From positions 4,774,001 to 4,838,000 of the forward strand of contig NZ_CP065047.1 in the NCBI RefSeq assembly GCF_015689175.1: a stretch of DNA of 64,000 nucleotides. The letters run 5' to 3'. This stretch comes from Mycobacterium kubicae (GTDB lineage: Bacteria; Actinomycetota; Actinomycetes; Mycobacteriales; Mycobacteriaceae). How positions within the stretch are numbered: position 1 is the stretch's first letter; the number at the start of each line of letters is the position of its first letter. Positions 1 to 7,878 of this stretch are shown piece after piece. A program made the translations under genes and the position numbers. The notes under the pieces are model-generated. The model had not been told where the DNA came from. It searched no databases and worked only from the letters and a program-made list of their open reading frames with translations.

Positions 1-809
1 CGGTGGTCGCGATGGCCGGCGCACAGCGGGTGATCGTGCCGCTGGTTCCCGACGGCCGCGGCTTCGCCCTGGACGCCGACGCGCTGCGCGGTGCGCTGAC
101 GCCGCAGACCCGGGCGCTGATCGTCAACACCCCGCATAACCCGACGGGCGCGGTGTTGAGCGCATCCGAGCTGGCGGCCATCGCCGAGATCGCGGTGGCC
201 GCGGACTTATTGGTGATCACCGACGAGGTGTATGAGCACTTGGTTTATGACGGGCACCGACACCTGCCGCTGGCGACGTTCGAGGGCATGGCCGAGCGAA
301 CGGTGACCATCTCGAGTGCCGCCAAAATGTTCAACTGCACCGGCTGGAAGATCGGGTGGGCTTGTGGGCCAGCACATCTCATCGCCGGGTTACGCGCGGC
401 CAAACAATACCTCAGCTACGTGGGCGGGGCGCCCTTTCAGCCGGCGGTCGCGCTGGCGCTGCAGACTCAGGACGCCTGGGTGTCCGAACTGCGCAACACC
501 CTGCAGAAGCGGCGCGATCGGCTCGCGTCGGGATTGACCGACATCGGCTTTGCGGTGCACGACAGCCACGGCACCTATTTCCTGTGCGCCGATCCGCGTC
601 CGCTCGGTTACGACGACAGCACCGCGTTCTGCGCAGCGCTTCCCGAGAAAGTCGGCGTGGCGGCCATCCCGATGTCGGCGTTCTGTGACACCGCCGTACC
701 GCAGTCCAGCGTGTGGAATCACTTGGTGCGGTTCACCTTCTGCAAACGCGACGAGACGCTCGACGAGGCGATCCGGCGGTTGGCGGCGCTGCGCGACGAC
801 CCTAGGTAG
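1..809 (+). CDS. dapC: PLP-dependent class I/II aminotransferase, 3' part (DapC-like)
   Basis: This is the C-terminal 268 or so residues of a fold-type I aminotransferase; the 5' end lies outside the window. The visible part has the NTPHNPTGA motif, the ITDEVYEHL segment and the PLP lysine in SSAAKMFNCTGWKIGW. In M. tuberculosis the gene beside far and the SRPBCC genes is Rv0858c, annotated as N-succinyldiaminopimelate aminotransferase DapC of lysine and peptidoglycan diaminopimelate synthesis. The same neighbours follow here, which supports orthology. The family also contains kynurenine and methionine-type aminotransferases, so the substrate is inferred from context. The end overlaps the converging SRPBCC gene by 8 bp. 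Confidence 0.8.
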   Translation, partial: VVAMAGAQRVIVPLVPDGRGFALDADALRGALTPQTRALIVNTPHNPTGAVLSASELAAIAEIAVAADLLVITDEVYEHLVYDGHRHLPLATFEGMAERTVTISSAAKMFNCTGWKIGWACGPAHLIAGLRAAKQYLSYVGGAPFQPAVALALQTQDAWVSELRNTLQKRRDRLASGLTDIGFAVHDSHGTYFLCADPRPLGYDDSTAFCAALPEKVGVAAIPMSAFCDTAVPQSSVWNHLVRFTFCKRDETLDEAIRRLAALRDDPR

Positions 810-1242
810 CAGGTCCCAGCACGCGTCGGCGCAGTCCGTCGGTGGCGGCCTCCAAGATTCTCTTGCGAGCCTTGTTCACCCAGAATTCGGGCAGCGGCGC
901 GTTCGGTTCGACCGTGAGGGTGAACCGCACCCGAGTCTTGTCGTCGCCTTCGCGGATCAAGTTGTACTCGCCGTGCTGGCCGCGTTGCTGCGCGGTCTTT
1001 TGCGCATCCCAGACCACCCAGTCAGGGCCCCAGTGGTATTCGACCAATTCCGTGTCGATGATCCCGGTGACCTTGATGGTGACTTTGACGTGGAACGGGC
1101 GTCCATCGGGATGGGTGTCGATGACTTGACATTTCTTGTGCACCGACGACCAGGACGGCACCGCGTCCATGTCGGCCAGCGCCTCCACTATGACCTCGGG
1201 AGGCGCTTCAATGACGATCTCGCGGGACGCTTGGACGGCCAT
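802..1242 (-). CDS. SRPBCC (START/Bet v1-like) family protein, 146 aa
   Basis: A single SRPBCC domain protein that would form a small hydrophobic ligand-binding cavity. It begins MAVQASREIVIEAPPE, the standard first strand of the family, and has the EYHWGPDWVVWDAQ and RVRFTLTVEP segments. The start is set at the ATG that aligns with the paralogue at 1888-2343 rather than at a TTG nine bases upstream. It is the last of a minus-strand series with two close paralogues (1888-2343, 3486-3929) and a racemase-like gene, as I recall for Rv0857-Rv0854. The ligand is unknown; a lipid or CoA-ester carrier or cyclase role is only inferred. Confidence 0.8.
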   Translation of the reverse strand: MAVQASREIVIEAPPEVIVEALADMDAVPSWSSVHKKCQVIDTHPDGRPFHVKVTIKVTGIIDTELVEYHWGPDWVVWDAQKTAQQRGQHGEYNLIREGDDKTRVRFTLTVEPNAPLPEFWVNKARKRILEAATDGLRRRVLGPAT

Positions 1243-1297
1243 TGGTACCAAGTTAACCCCGGGACCGCCGCAGTTGCAGGCAGGCCGCGCCTAACGG

Positions 1298-1468
1298 CTA
1301 CCGATTCACTGGGCCGGCAGTCGGTACATCCGGATCATCGTCGGCGGGGGGTTCCGGGTCGCGCCATTCCTCTGCGCGGGTCGGCCGGTTTCCCTGCATG
1401 TAGCCCTGCAATTCGTGCTTGAGTTCCTCGTCAACCCGGGGATTGAGCTTCGAGTTTCCGCGCTCCAT
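1298..1468 (-). CDS. Small conserved-looking acidic protein, 56 aa
   Basis: An ATG-initiated reading frame of 56 codons starting MERGNSKLNPRVDEELKHEL and ending in an acidic, proline-rich tail before TAG. It lies 23 bp after the DUF3140 gene on the same strand and fills an otherwise empty gap. The charged composition and the MERGxSKxxPRxDEELxxE start match a short actinobacterial protein type I have seen before, but I cannot name a function. The alternative is a non-coding gap. I favour a real gene because of codon composition and position. Confidence 0.55.
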   Translation of the reverse strand: MERGNSKLNPRVDEELKHELQGYMQGNRPTRAEEWRDPEPPADDDPDVPTAGPVNR

Positions 1469-1491
1469 CTACCTTGCCTTTCTCACGTCCC

Positions 1492-1833
1492 TCAACGAGT
1501 CGGTTTCAGCGGGTCGTGACCTATGGTCATCAACCGGTGCCGCCAGTCCTCGGAGCCAGCGGTCGGCTCCATCTCGTCACTGCGTTCGGCGTGGATTCGG
1601 TCGACGACCTTGCGCATGATCCGCTCGTCTTCCTCATCGAGGTCGACGCGTCGCTTTTGCAGGACCTTCAACACCCCCCGCCCCGTCTTCGTCCCGGCCC
1701 GATCGGGAAGTTCCTCGGCGCCTTCTTCGGCGGACCGCGTGCGCAGCCAGTCGGACAGCTCACGCGAGGACATGTTCACCACCCGGTGGAATTCCTCCCA
1801 CAGCGCCGGATCCACCTCGACATGCCTGCTCAC
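1492..1833 (-). CDS. DUF3140 family protein, 113 aa
   Basis: A soluble, highly charged protein with the segment VDPALWEEFHRVVNMSSREL, characteristic of the actinobacterial DUF3140 family, followed by a lysine/arginine-rich middle and an RIMRKVVDRIHAER helix. The function is unknown; the basic central part would suit nucleic acid binding, which is a guess. It starts at an ATG and sits between two SRPBCC genes on the minus strand, 54 bp before the upstream one and 23 bp ahead of the 56-aa gene, so cotranscription is likely. Confidence 0.7.
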   Translation of the reverse strand: MSRHVEVDPALWEEFHRVVNMSSRELSDWLRTRSAEEGAEELPDRAGTKTGRGVLKVLQKRRVDLDEEDERIMRKVVDRIHAERSDEMEPTAGSEDWRHRLMTIGHDPLKPTR

Positions 1834-1887
1834 CGAACCGCCTCCCCTAGCGCACTTGAGCTGTCGGCTACCCGGGGAATGGAAGGG

Positions 1888-2343
1888 TTAATCCGATACG
1901 GCAGAACCGCCGTCTTGCTCGACCCACTTGCGCAAACCTTCGGTGGCCGCGTCCAGGACCGCCTGACTGGTCCGCTTGACGATGAAACCGGGGATAGGGC
2001 CCGACGGTTCTACGGTGATGTCGAACCGTACCCGCGATTTGTCCAGACCCTCGGGTTTGACGGTGTATTCGATGTGCTGTCCGTGTTGCTGAAAGGTCTT
2101 CTCGGCATCCCAGCACACCCAATTCGGTCCCCAGTGGTATTCCAAGATCTCGTTGTCGACGATGCCGAGGATTTTGACGGTGGCCTTCACGTGATGCGGC
2201 CGACCGTCGGGATAACAATCGAGGACTTCCACTCGCTTGTGCACCGGAGACAATTGGGGCAAGGCGCCGACGTCTTGCAGCGCCTCCATGATTTTCTCCG
2301 GCGGCGCATTGATCACAATTTCTCGCGATGCTTGGACGGCCAT
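1888..2343 (-). CDS. SRPBCC family protein, 151 aa
   Basis: Close paralogue of the product of 802-1242: the same MAVQASREIVI start, the EYHWGPNWVCWDAEKTF motif in the middle and an RVRFDITVEP strand followed by the long C-terminal helix. The shared start peptide places initiation at 2343, nine bases inside the longest frame. It probably binds a hydrophobic ligand in a helix-grip cavity. It follows the racemase-like gene (2401-3480) by 57 bp on the same strand, suggesting one unit acting on a fatty acyl or polyketide intermediate. No catalytic residues can be assigned. Confidence 0.8.
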   Translation of the reverse strand: MAVQASREIVINAPPEKIMEALQDVGALPQLSPVHKRVEVLDCYPDGRPHHVKATVKILGIVDNEILEYHWGPNWVCWDAEKTFQQHGQHIEYTVKPEGLDKSRVRFDITVEPSGPIPGFIVKRTSQAVLDAATEGLRKWVEQDGGSAVSD

Positions 2344-2400
2344 CACAGCCAAGCTAGCAATGCCGCACTCGGCGTGTACATGCTTGGGCCGAATACGTTG

Positions 2401-3480
2401 TCACCAGCCAACTTCGGTAAGCGGTGTGGTGGCAGCCGGTGGCCGGCCGACCGGCCCGGACGGGGTGCGAGAGAACCGCGGTGCGGGTGCGGCCTGCTCG
2501 ACACCATGGGCGGTGATCACCGTTGATCGCGCGATCAGATGCCCGTCCGCGGCGGCTTCGGTCCACGTCAGTACCGGCGTGACGCACGCATCGGTGCCGG
2601 CGAAGACCTCGACCCATTCGTCTCTGGTCCGGCTGGCGAACCGTTCGGTGAAGATGTCGCGCATGCGCGAATACGACGCCACGTCAAGCTGATTGGGTAT
2701 CTGTTCGGAGTCCAGCCCCAGTCCGGTGAGCAACGCCGCGAAGAACTGCGGCTCGATGGCGCCGACCGCCAGGTACTTGCCGTCGGCGGTTTCATAGCAG
2801 CGGTAGAACGGGGCACCGCCGTCGAGCAAGAAGGATTCGCGCCGGTCCCGCAGCGCGCCAGTGGACTTCATCGTCCACATCATCTGTGCCAGCACACTCA
2901 CGCCGTCCACCATCGCGGCGTCGATGACCTGGCCCTTGCCCGAGCGCTCTCGCTCGTACAGGGCGGCCGTGATGCCCAGCAGCACCAGCATGGAACCGCC
3001 GCCGAAGTCGGCGACCAGATTCAGCGGCGGCAGCGGTGGCCGGTCGGCGTAACCGAGCGCGGACAGCGCACCGGTCTGCGACAGGTAGTTGATGTCATGG
3101 CCCGCGGTGGCCGCCAACGGCCCGTGCTGTCCCCATCCGGTGATGCGGGCGAAGATCAAGCGCGGGTTGACTGCCGCGCAGTCGTGCGGACCGATGCCCA
3201 ATCGCTCGCACGTCCCGGGCCGGAAGCAGTCCAGCAGCACGTCGGCCTTGGCCGCGAGATCGAGCAGCGCCTGCGGCTGCGCCTTGACGTCCAAGTCGAC
3301 GATCCGCTTGCCCCGGTGCAGCAAGTCGCGATCCTCCGACGGCATCGGGGCTGATCGGGGGCGGCGCACCCGCACCACGTCGGCACCCAGGTCGGCCAGC
3401 ATCATTCCCGCATGTGGGCCGGGCCCGATGCCGCCGAGTTCGATGACCTTCACCCCGGTCAGGGGCCCCCCGCTCGGCAC
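2401..3480 (-). CDS. far: CoA-transferase family III / alpha-methylacyl-CoA racemase-like protein
   Basis: A 359-aa family III protein starting at a GTG. It opens with PLTGVKVIELGGIGPGPHAG, the usual N-terminal strand of this fold, and has DCFRPGTCERLG in the CoA-binding region. The pair His128-Asp129 (AGHDINYLSQ) and Asp158 (VADFGGG) match the His/Asp bases of alpha-methylacyl-CoA racemases, and YETADGKYLAVG follows. This favours epimerisation of 2-methyl branched acyl-CoAs over CoA transfer. The neighbours fit M. tuberculosis Rv0855 (far). Such racemases allow beta-oxidation of methyl-branched and sterol side chains. Confidence 0.82.
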   Translation of the reverse strand: MPSGGPLTGVKVIELGGIGPGPHAGMMLADLGADVVRVRRPRSAPMPSEDRDLLHRGKRIVDLDVKAQPQALLDLAAKADVLLDCFRPGTCERLGIGPHDCAAVNPRLIFARITGWGQHGPLAATAGHDINYLSQTGALSALGYADRPPLPPLNLVADFGGGSMLVLLGITAALYERERSGKGQVIDAAMVDGVSVLAQMMWTMKSTGALRDRRESFLLDGGAPFYRCYETADGKYLAVGAIEPQFFAALLTGLGLDSEQIPNQLDVASYSRMRDIFTERFASRTRDEWVEVFAGTDACVTPVLTWTEAAADGHLIARSTVITAHGVEQAAPAPRFSRTPSGPVGRPPAATTPLTEVGW

Positions 3481-3485
3481 GGCGA

Positions 3486-3929
3486 CTAGTGACCCTTCTT
3501 CACCTTCAGCACCCGCTCCCGCAACGCCTTGCTGGCGGAGTCGATGGTTCCTTTGACGGCCCGCTTGAGCACGAAGCCGGGCAACGGCACGTTCGGGTCG
3601 ATGCTGATCTCCATCTTGACCAAGGTGTTGTCCCCCTTGGGAACCAAGGTGTACTTGCCCTCTTGCGACTTCTGCTGGCCGGAACTGACCAGCGTCCAGG
3701 TCACCTCGTTGTCGCCCCAGGTGTAGGCCACCACCTGTTCGTCGGTGATCCCCGCCGTGCGGACCTTCATCCTGACTTCGCTGGGCCGCCCGTCGTCACC
3801 TGTGGTGAGGATTTCGGCGCTTTGATGCGGCTCTGACCAGTCGGGCATCGCCTCGAAATCAGCGATGACATCCAGGATCTCCTCGGGACTGGCTTCGATG
3901 ACGATGTCGCGCGACTCTTTGATTGCCAT
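3486..3929 (-). CDS. SRPBCC family protein, 147 aa
   Basis: The third SRPBCC domain of the cluster, starting MAIKESRDIVIEASPEEILD, with the AYTWGDNEVTWTL strand where the paralogues have EYHWGP. It is more diverged, with a lysine-rich end (RVLKVKKGH). The start was chosen to align with its paralogues, 12 bases inside the longest frame. Its stop lies 5 bp from the racemase-like start, so the two are surely cotranscribed. It is divergent from the decarboxylase gene with 56 bp between start codons. Matches Rv0854 by position. Confidence 0.8.
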   Translation of the reverse strand: MAIKESRDIVIEASPEEILDVIADFEAMPDWSEPHQSAEILTTGDDGRPSEVRMKVRTAGITDEQVVAYTWGDNEVTWTLVSSGQQKSQEGKYTLVPKGDNTLVKMEISIDPNVPLPGFVLKRAVKGTIDSASKALRERVLKVKKGH

Positions 3930-3985
3930 GGCCCGCACCATAGCGAAACAGCGTCCCAGCCGGAATAGGTTTGAGGCGTACCGTC

Positions 3986-5686
3986 ATGATCGTGACCGAT
4001 GCTGCGTCTGCGCTGGCCGAACCCGTGTACACCGTCGGCGACTACCTGCTCGACCGCCTCGTGGAACTGGGCGTCTCGGAGATCTTCGGGGTACCCGGGG
4101 ACTACAACTTGGCCTTCCTCGACCACATCGTCGCCCACCCGCACCTGCGGTGGGTAGGCAGTGCCAACGAGCTCAACGCCGGCTATGCCGCCGACGGCTA
4201 TGGGCGGCTGCGCGGAATGTCGGCTGTGGTAACAACTTTCGGTGTCGGTGAACTGTCGGCGGCCAATGCCATCGCCGGCAGTTACGCCGAGCATGTGCCG
4301 GTGGTGCACATCGTGGGCGGCCCGTCCAAAGACGCTCAAGGCACCCGGCGCGCACTACACCATTCGCTGGGCGATGGAGACTTCGAACACTTCTTCCGCA
4401 TCAGCCGCGAAATCACCTGCGCGCAAACCAATCTCATGCCCGCGACGGCGTGCAGGGAAATCGACCGGGTGCTCTCGGAGGTCCGAGAGCAAAAGCGGCC
4501 CGGCTACATCCTGCTGTCCAGCGACGTAGCGCGCTTCCCCACCGAACCGCCCGAGTCCCCACTGCCGCGCTACACCGGCGGCACCAGCCCGCGCGCGCTG
4601 GCGCTGTTCACCCAGGCCGCCACCGAACTCATCGGTGAGCATCAGTTGACGGTGCTCGCCGACTTGTTGGTCCATCGCCTGCACGCCGTCAAGGAGTTGG
4701 AGGCGTTGCTGACCGCCGACGTGGTACCGCACGCCACCCTGATGTGGGGTAAGAGCCTGCTCGACGAGAGCTCACCCAACTTTCTGGGCATCTATGCCGG
4801 GGCGGCCAGCGCCGAACACGTCCGTGCCGCGATCGAACAGGCGGCCGTACTGGTGACGGCCGGCGTGGTGTTCACCGACATGGTCAGCGGCTTCTTCAGC
4901 CAACACATCGACGCCTCCCGCACCATCGACATCGGGCAGTACCAAAGCACCGTGGGCGACCAGGTGTTCGCGCCGCTGGAAATGGGCGCCGCGCTGGGGG
5001 CGCTGGCGACCATCCTGACCCGGCGCAACGTCACTTCACCACCCGTGACGCCGCCACCTGCCGAGCCGGCGCCGCCGACGCCGGCGCGTGACGCGCAACT
5101 GACCCAGCAGATGTTGTGGGACCGGCTCTGCGCCGCGCTGACGCCCGGCAACATCGTGCTCGCCGATCAGGGCACCTCGTTCTACGGCATGGCCGACCAC
5201 CGGCTGCCGCAGGGGGTGACGTTCATCGGCCAACCGCTCTGGGGCTCAATCGGTTACACCCTTCCGGCCGCGGTCGGCGCCGCGGTGGCGCACCCGGACC
5301 GCCGAGCGGTGTTGCTCATCGGTGACGGCGCCGCGCAACTGACCGTGCAAGAACTCGGCATCTTCTACCGGGAACGGCTGTCCCCGGTGATCGTGGTGGT
5401 CAACAACGACGGCTACACGGTGGAACGGGCGATTCACGGAGAAGCCGCTGCCTACAACGACATTGTCCGCTGGAGATGGACCGACGTGCCCGCCGCGCTG
5501 GGGGTGACCGAACACGATGCGTTCCGGGCGCACACCTATGGAGAACTCGACGACGCGTTGACCGCCGCCGCGCAACGGCAGGACCGCATGGTGTTCGTCG
5601 AAGTCGTGCTGCCTCGTCTGGAAGTCCCGGCACTGCTCGGCCAGCTGGTGGGGTCGTTGTCACCCCCGCCCAACAGCCCGCGTTAG
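3986..5686 (+). CDS. kdc: ThDP-dependent alpha-keto-acid / indolepyruvate decarboxylase
   Basis: A full-length 566-aa decarboxylase that converts branched-chain or aromatic 2-keto acids to aldehydes. The N-terminal PYR domain has [15 protein letters not shown] and the catalytic glutamate in [16 protein letters not shown]; the C-terminal PP domain has the GDG...NN cofactor motif ([10 protein letters not shown] to [11 protein letters not shown]). His-His ([11 protein letters not shown]) matches the acid-base pair of pyruvate decarboxylases. The sequence is very close to what I remember of Rv0853c. ATG at 3986 is used; a TTG 15 bp upstream is possible. A central proline-rich linker ([13 protein letters not shown]) separates domains. 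Confidence 0.88.
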   Translation: MIVTDAASALAEPVYTVGDYLLDRLVELGVSEIFGVPGDYNLAFLDHIVAHPHLRWVGSANELNAGYAADGYGRLRGMSAVVTTFGVGELSAANAIAGSYAEHVPVVHIVGGPSKDAQGTRRALHHSLGDGDFEHFFRISREITCAQTNLMPATACREIDRVLSEVREQKRPGYILLSSDVARFPTEPPESPLPRYTGGTSPRALALFTQAATELIGEHQLTVLADLLVHRLHAVKELEALLTADVVPHATLMWGKSLLDESSPNFLGIYAGAASAEHVRAAIEQAAVLVTAGVVFTDMVSGFFSQHIDASRTIDIGQYQSTVGDQVFAPLEMGAALGALATILTRRNVTSPPVTPPPAEPAPPTPARDAQLTQQMLWDRLCAALTPGNIVLADQGTSFYGMADHRLPQGVTFIGQPLWGSIGYTLPAAVGAAVAHPDRRAVLLIGDGAAQLTVQELGIFYRERLSPVIVVVNNDGYTVERAIHGEAAAYNDIVRWRWTDVPAALGVTEHDAFRAHTYGELDDALTAAAQRQDRMVFVEVVLPRLEVPALLGQLVGSLSPPPNSPR

Positions 5687-5689
5687 CAG

Positions 5690-6382
5690 TCAGATCACCG
5701 GGTCGACCTTGGCCATCTTGAGCTGGTCCCCGTCGCGGGACATGGTGACGACGAGCCGGAACTTTCGCGGGCTCTCCTTGGCGCCGGCAGAGTTCGTCAC
5801 CTCGGAGGTCGAGGCGACCAGCACGACCGCGGATTCACTGGTCATCGTGTTCAGGTCCACCACGGCGGCCTGCACCGTGCCCTGCTCGATCACCTTCGAT
5901 TCCGCCACCGTCTTGGTGAATTCGCCTGCATTTCTTGCGAACTCCTCACGGAAGGTGCCGGTTGAGTCCTCGAGAATGCGCCGCACACTTTGCTCGGGAT
6001 GGTTGGCGTCCAAGGACGTCAATCGCACGACGCCCTGCCGGGCCGCCGCGGCGAACTCGGCCGCCAGCTGACGCTGGTGGTTCGCGGTCTGGTGAACGCG
6101 CGTCATCTGCACGCTGGCCCCCACGAAGGCAAGCAGCAGGCCGACGCACACCACAGCGGCCACCGTCGGCAGTCTGCGACGGCTGAGCGGGGTTGGTTGC
6201 TCGTCGTCGGGACTGGCGTCGGCGCCGGCAACCCGTTCGGCAGCGCGGCGCAACCGAATTGCCCTAGCCCGGGCATCGAGGGCGACTTCGGCAAGCACCT
6301 GCGCTTTGGCGGCCTCTGTCTGCGCGCGGTCGGCCAACGACCGCATCTCCTCGGCGGTGCCGGCGGTTTCGTCATCGTTCAC
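5690..6382 (-). CDS. Mce-associated membrane protein (Mam/Mas type)
   Basis: A 230-aa protein with an acidic and arginine/alanine-rich cytoplasmic N-terminus of about 75 residues, one transmembrane helix (VAAVVCVGLLLAFVGASV) and a C-terminal domain ending RDGDQLKMAKVDPVI. The segment VVLVASTSEVTNSAGAKESP is nearly identical to that of the protein at 7875-8903, so they are paralogues. The GTG start at 6382 overlaps the stop of the ferredoxin-like gene as GTGA, which implies translational coupling and discards the longer in-frame extension. Mam proteins are thought to stabilise or regulate Mce transporters. It is the last gene of the operon. Confidence 0.78.
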   Translation of the reverse strand: MNDDETAGTAEEMRSLADRAQTEAAKAQVLAEVALDARARAIRLRRAAERVAGADASPDDEQPTPLSRRRLPTVAAVVCVGLLLAFVGASVQMTRVHQTANHQRQLAAEFAAAARQGVVRLTSLDANHPEQSVRRILEDSTGTFREEFARNAGEFTKTVAESKVIEQGTVQAAVVDLNTMTSESAVVLVASTSEVTNSAGAKESPRKFRLVVTMSRDGDQLKMAKVDPVI

Positions 6383-6558
6383 AGCGCCGTCCGATCCGTG
6401 TTCGGTGCCGACATGATCGCCCGGATGGTGCGCCGGCAGCGTCCGCAGTCCGCTCCGGCACCACAAGCGGCCGCGACCTCCTTGGTCGTGGAGGCCCCGG
6501 CCGAGATGGCGTCCGCCACGGTCTGGCTGGTGATTCCGTTACACAGGCACACGAACAT
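6379..6558 (-). CDS. Bfd-like [2Fe-2S] mini-protein, 59 aa
   Basis: A short frame starting MFVCLCNGITSQTVADAI. Cysteines 4, 6, 38 and 41 (CLC and CGRC) reproduce the exact spacing of bacterioferritin-associated ferredoxin, whose [2Fe-2S] cluster is held by Cys4, Cys6, Cys38 and Cys41; Cys32 is extra. In known systems Bfd delivers electrons to release iron from bacterioferritin. Here no bacterioferritin gene is nearby: it lies 12 bp after a gene of unknown function and overlaps an Mce-associated gene by 4 bp. A role in iron release elsewhere or in electron transfer within this locus is open. Confidence 0.75.
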   Translation of the reverse strand: MFVCLCNGITSQTVADAISAGASTTKEVAAACGAGADCGRCRRTIRAIMSAPNTDRTAL

Positions 6559-6570
6559 CGAACGATCCGC

Positions 6571-7197
6571 TTATTCCACCGGCTCGATCCGCATCATTTC
6601 CAGGAAGCGGCCGACGAAGACCGGCGGATAAGCGCCCACACCTGCTCCGGTCAGCCAGGGCGCCGCAGCGTCGGGATGGTCGATCCATCGCCGGGCACCG
6701 TCCTCGTCCGGGAACTCCTGCAAGATCAGAACTTCGTCGGCGTTGTCGAAAGCCTGGAACACCCACGTCTTGCGAATGCCGGCCGCGGTGAATCTGTCCA
6801 TCGCATACCGCACTTCGGCGGTCAGCGTGGAGATGTTGTCGACCGAGGCGAACGCGGCCACGACGACGCCGGGGGCCCGGGAAGAGGAAGCCGGTGTGAC
6901 GATGAACCTCTCGACGATCTCACCGGCGAAGACGGCGGGGATGTCGTCGACGCCCACCGCGTCGAACCAGTCGAAGAAGACCCGCGAGCGAAGCAATTCG
7001 ACGATCGGCTCCCGGCTATGCACACCGATCATCACCAGCACGCGGCCGTAGTCGTGCGTTGATCCGTAGACCAGGACGTGGTGGGCGCCGATGTCGGCCA
7101 GTGCCTTCTTGTTCCGCTCGAGCAGTGGCCACACTCGGGTCGGGTCGGCGACGCGATAGTCCGAGGCGATCACCATCGAGTGCATGTCGTTGCTCAT
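6571..7197 (-). CDS. Conserved hypothetical protein with two repeated alpha/beta domains
   Basis: A soluble 208-aa protein with no signal peptide or membrane helix. Its two halves look like an internal duplication: the first ends GVDDIPAVFAGEIVERFIV and the second GVGAYPPVFVGRFLEMMRI, with similar spacing of a preceding strand (VLVYGST, VFQAFDN). This resembles two tandem dimeric alpha/beta-barrel (ferredoxin-like) units, a fold used by small monooxygenases and binding proteins. ATG at 7197 has an AAGGG site 8 bases upstream. It sits inside the Mam operon, 21 bp after the preceding Mam gene. No reaction can be assigned. Confidence 0.68.
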   Translation of the reverse strand: MSNDMHSMVIASDYRVADPTRVWPLLERNKKALADIGAHHVLVYGSTHDYGRVLVMIGVHSREPIVELLRSRVFFDWFDAVGVDDIPAVFAGEIVERFIVTPASSSRAPGVVVAAFASVDNISTLTAEVRYAMDRFTAAGIRKTWVFQAFDNADEVLILQEFPDEDGARRWIDHPDAAAPWLTGAGVGAYPPVFVGRFLEMMRIEPVE

Positions 7198-7218
7198 CGG
7201 CACAGCCCTTACAGCCGG

Positions 7219-7878
7219 TCAGATCGGATTGAACGACGAAATCAGCCACTTGTGATCGGCTTTCGTCAGCTTGACCTCGACACTGCTGGAGGTCAACGTC
7301 GGCTCTGGTCGGTCCTTGCTCTGGGTGGTTTGGTTGACGAACAGCAGCACGACCGCCGAGTCCGGATGGAATTCCGAAAGCGCGGCGCGCAGCACCACAG
7401 CGGTGGTCTTGACGGATCTCATCTTGGCGGCCGGAGCAACGATCTGCTGGGTGAACTGGTCGTAGTAGGACAAGAAGTCGCCGGTCAAACGCGATCTGGC
7501 CGAGGAGAAGTCGCGGTCGAGGGTCTCCGGCGAGTACGACAGGACGGCGACCGTTCCCTCGCTGGCGGCCGCGATGGCAACTTTGGCGGCCGCGGCGTCG
7601 ACTTTACGATCCGGCAGGTAGGTGAAGTACAGCAGCGAACCGAGCAGCGCAAGGGACCCGACGACCGACAAAGTCACCAGGGCGATGAGGACTCGTCCGG
7701 ACGACAACGCTTTGGCGCGCGCGGCAAGACGGGTGCGCAGACCGGGACGCCGGTCGTCGTCGCTGCGTTCGGCGGATTCGCCCGCGGCCCCCTCGTCAGC
7801 TGCCGCGGAATCTTCGGCTGGCGCCGTCGGGTCGGCTACTTCGGTTTCGTCGACGGTCGACGCATCTTCTGCGCTCAC
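7219..7878 (-). CDS. Mce-associated membrane protein (Mam/Mas type)
   Basis: A 219-aa protein: acidic, low-complexity cytoplasmic N-terminus (TVDETEVADPTAPAED), one transmembrane helix near residues 65-90 (VLIALVTLSVVGSLALLG), then an extracytoplasmic domain ending DHKWLISSFNPI. It is the counterpart of the protein at 20254-20868, sharing LLSYSPETLDRDFSSARSRL and the VKLTKADHKWLI/VELTKVNNTWLI ending. Its ATG overlaps the stop of the preceding Mam gene (ATGA), so the two form a fixed pair, as in other mce loci. It should help assemble the Mce lipid transporter. Confidence 0.78.
   Translation of the reverse strand: MSAEDASTVDETEVADPTAPAEDSAAADEGAAGESAERSDDDRRPGLRTRLAARAKALSSGRVLIALVTLSVVGSLALLGSLLYFTYLPDRKVDAAAAKVAIAAASEGTVAVLSYSPETLDRDFSSARSRLTGDFLSYYDQFTQQIVAPAAKMRSVKTTAVVLRAALSEFHPDSAVVLLFVNQTTQSKDRPEPTLTSSSVEVKLTKADHKWLISSFNPI

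Noticed and set aside
1474..2526. 350-codon plus-strand frame
   Set aside because: Antisense to the DUF3140 and SRPBCC genes, which have clear family motifs.
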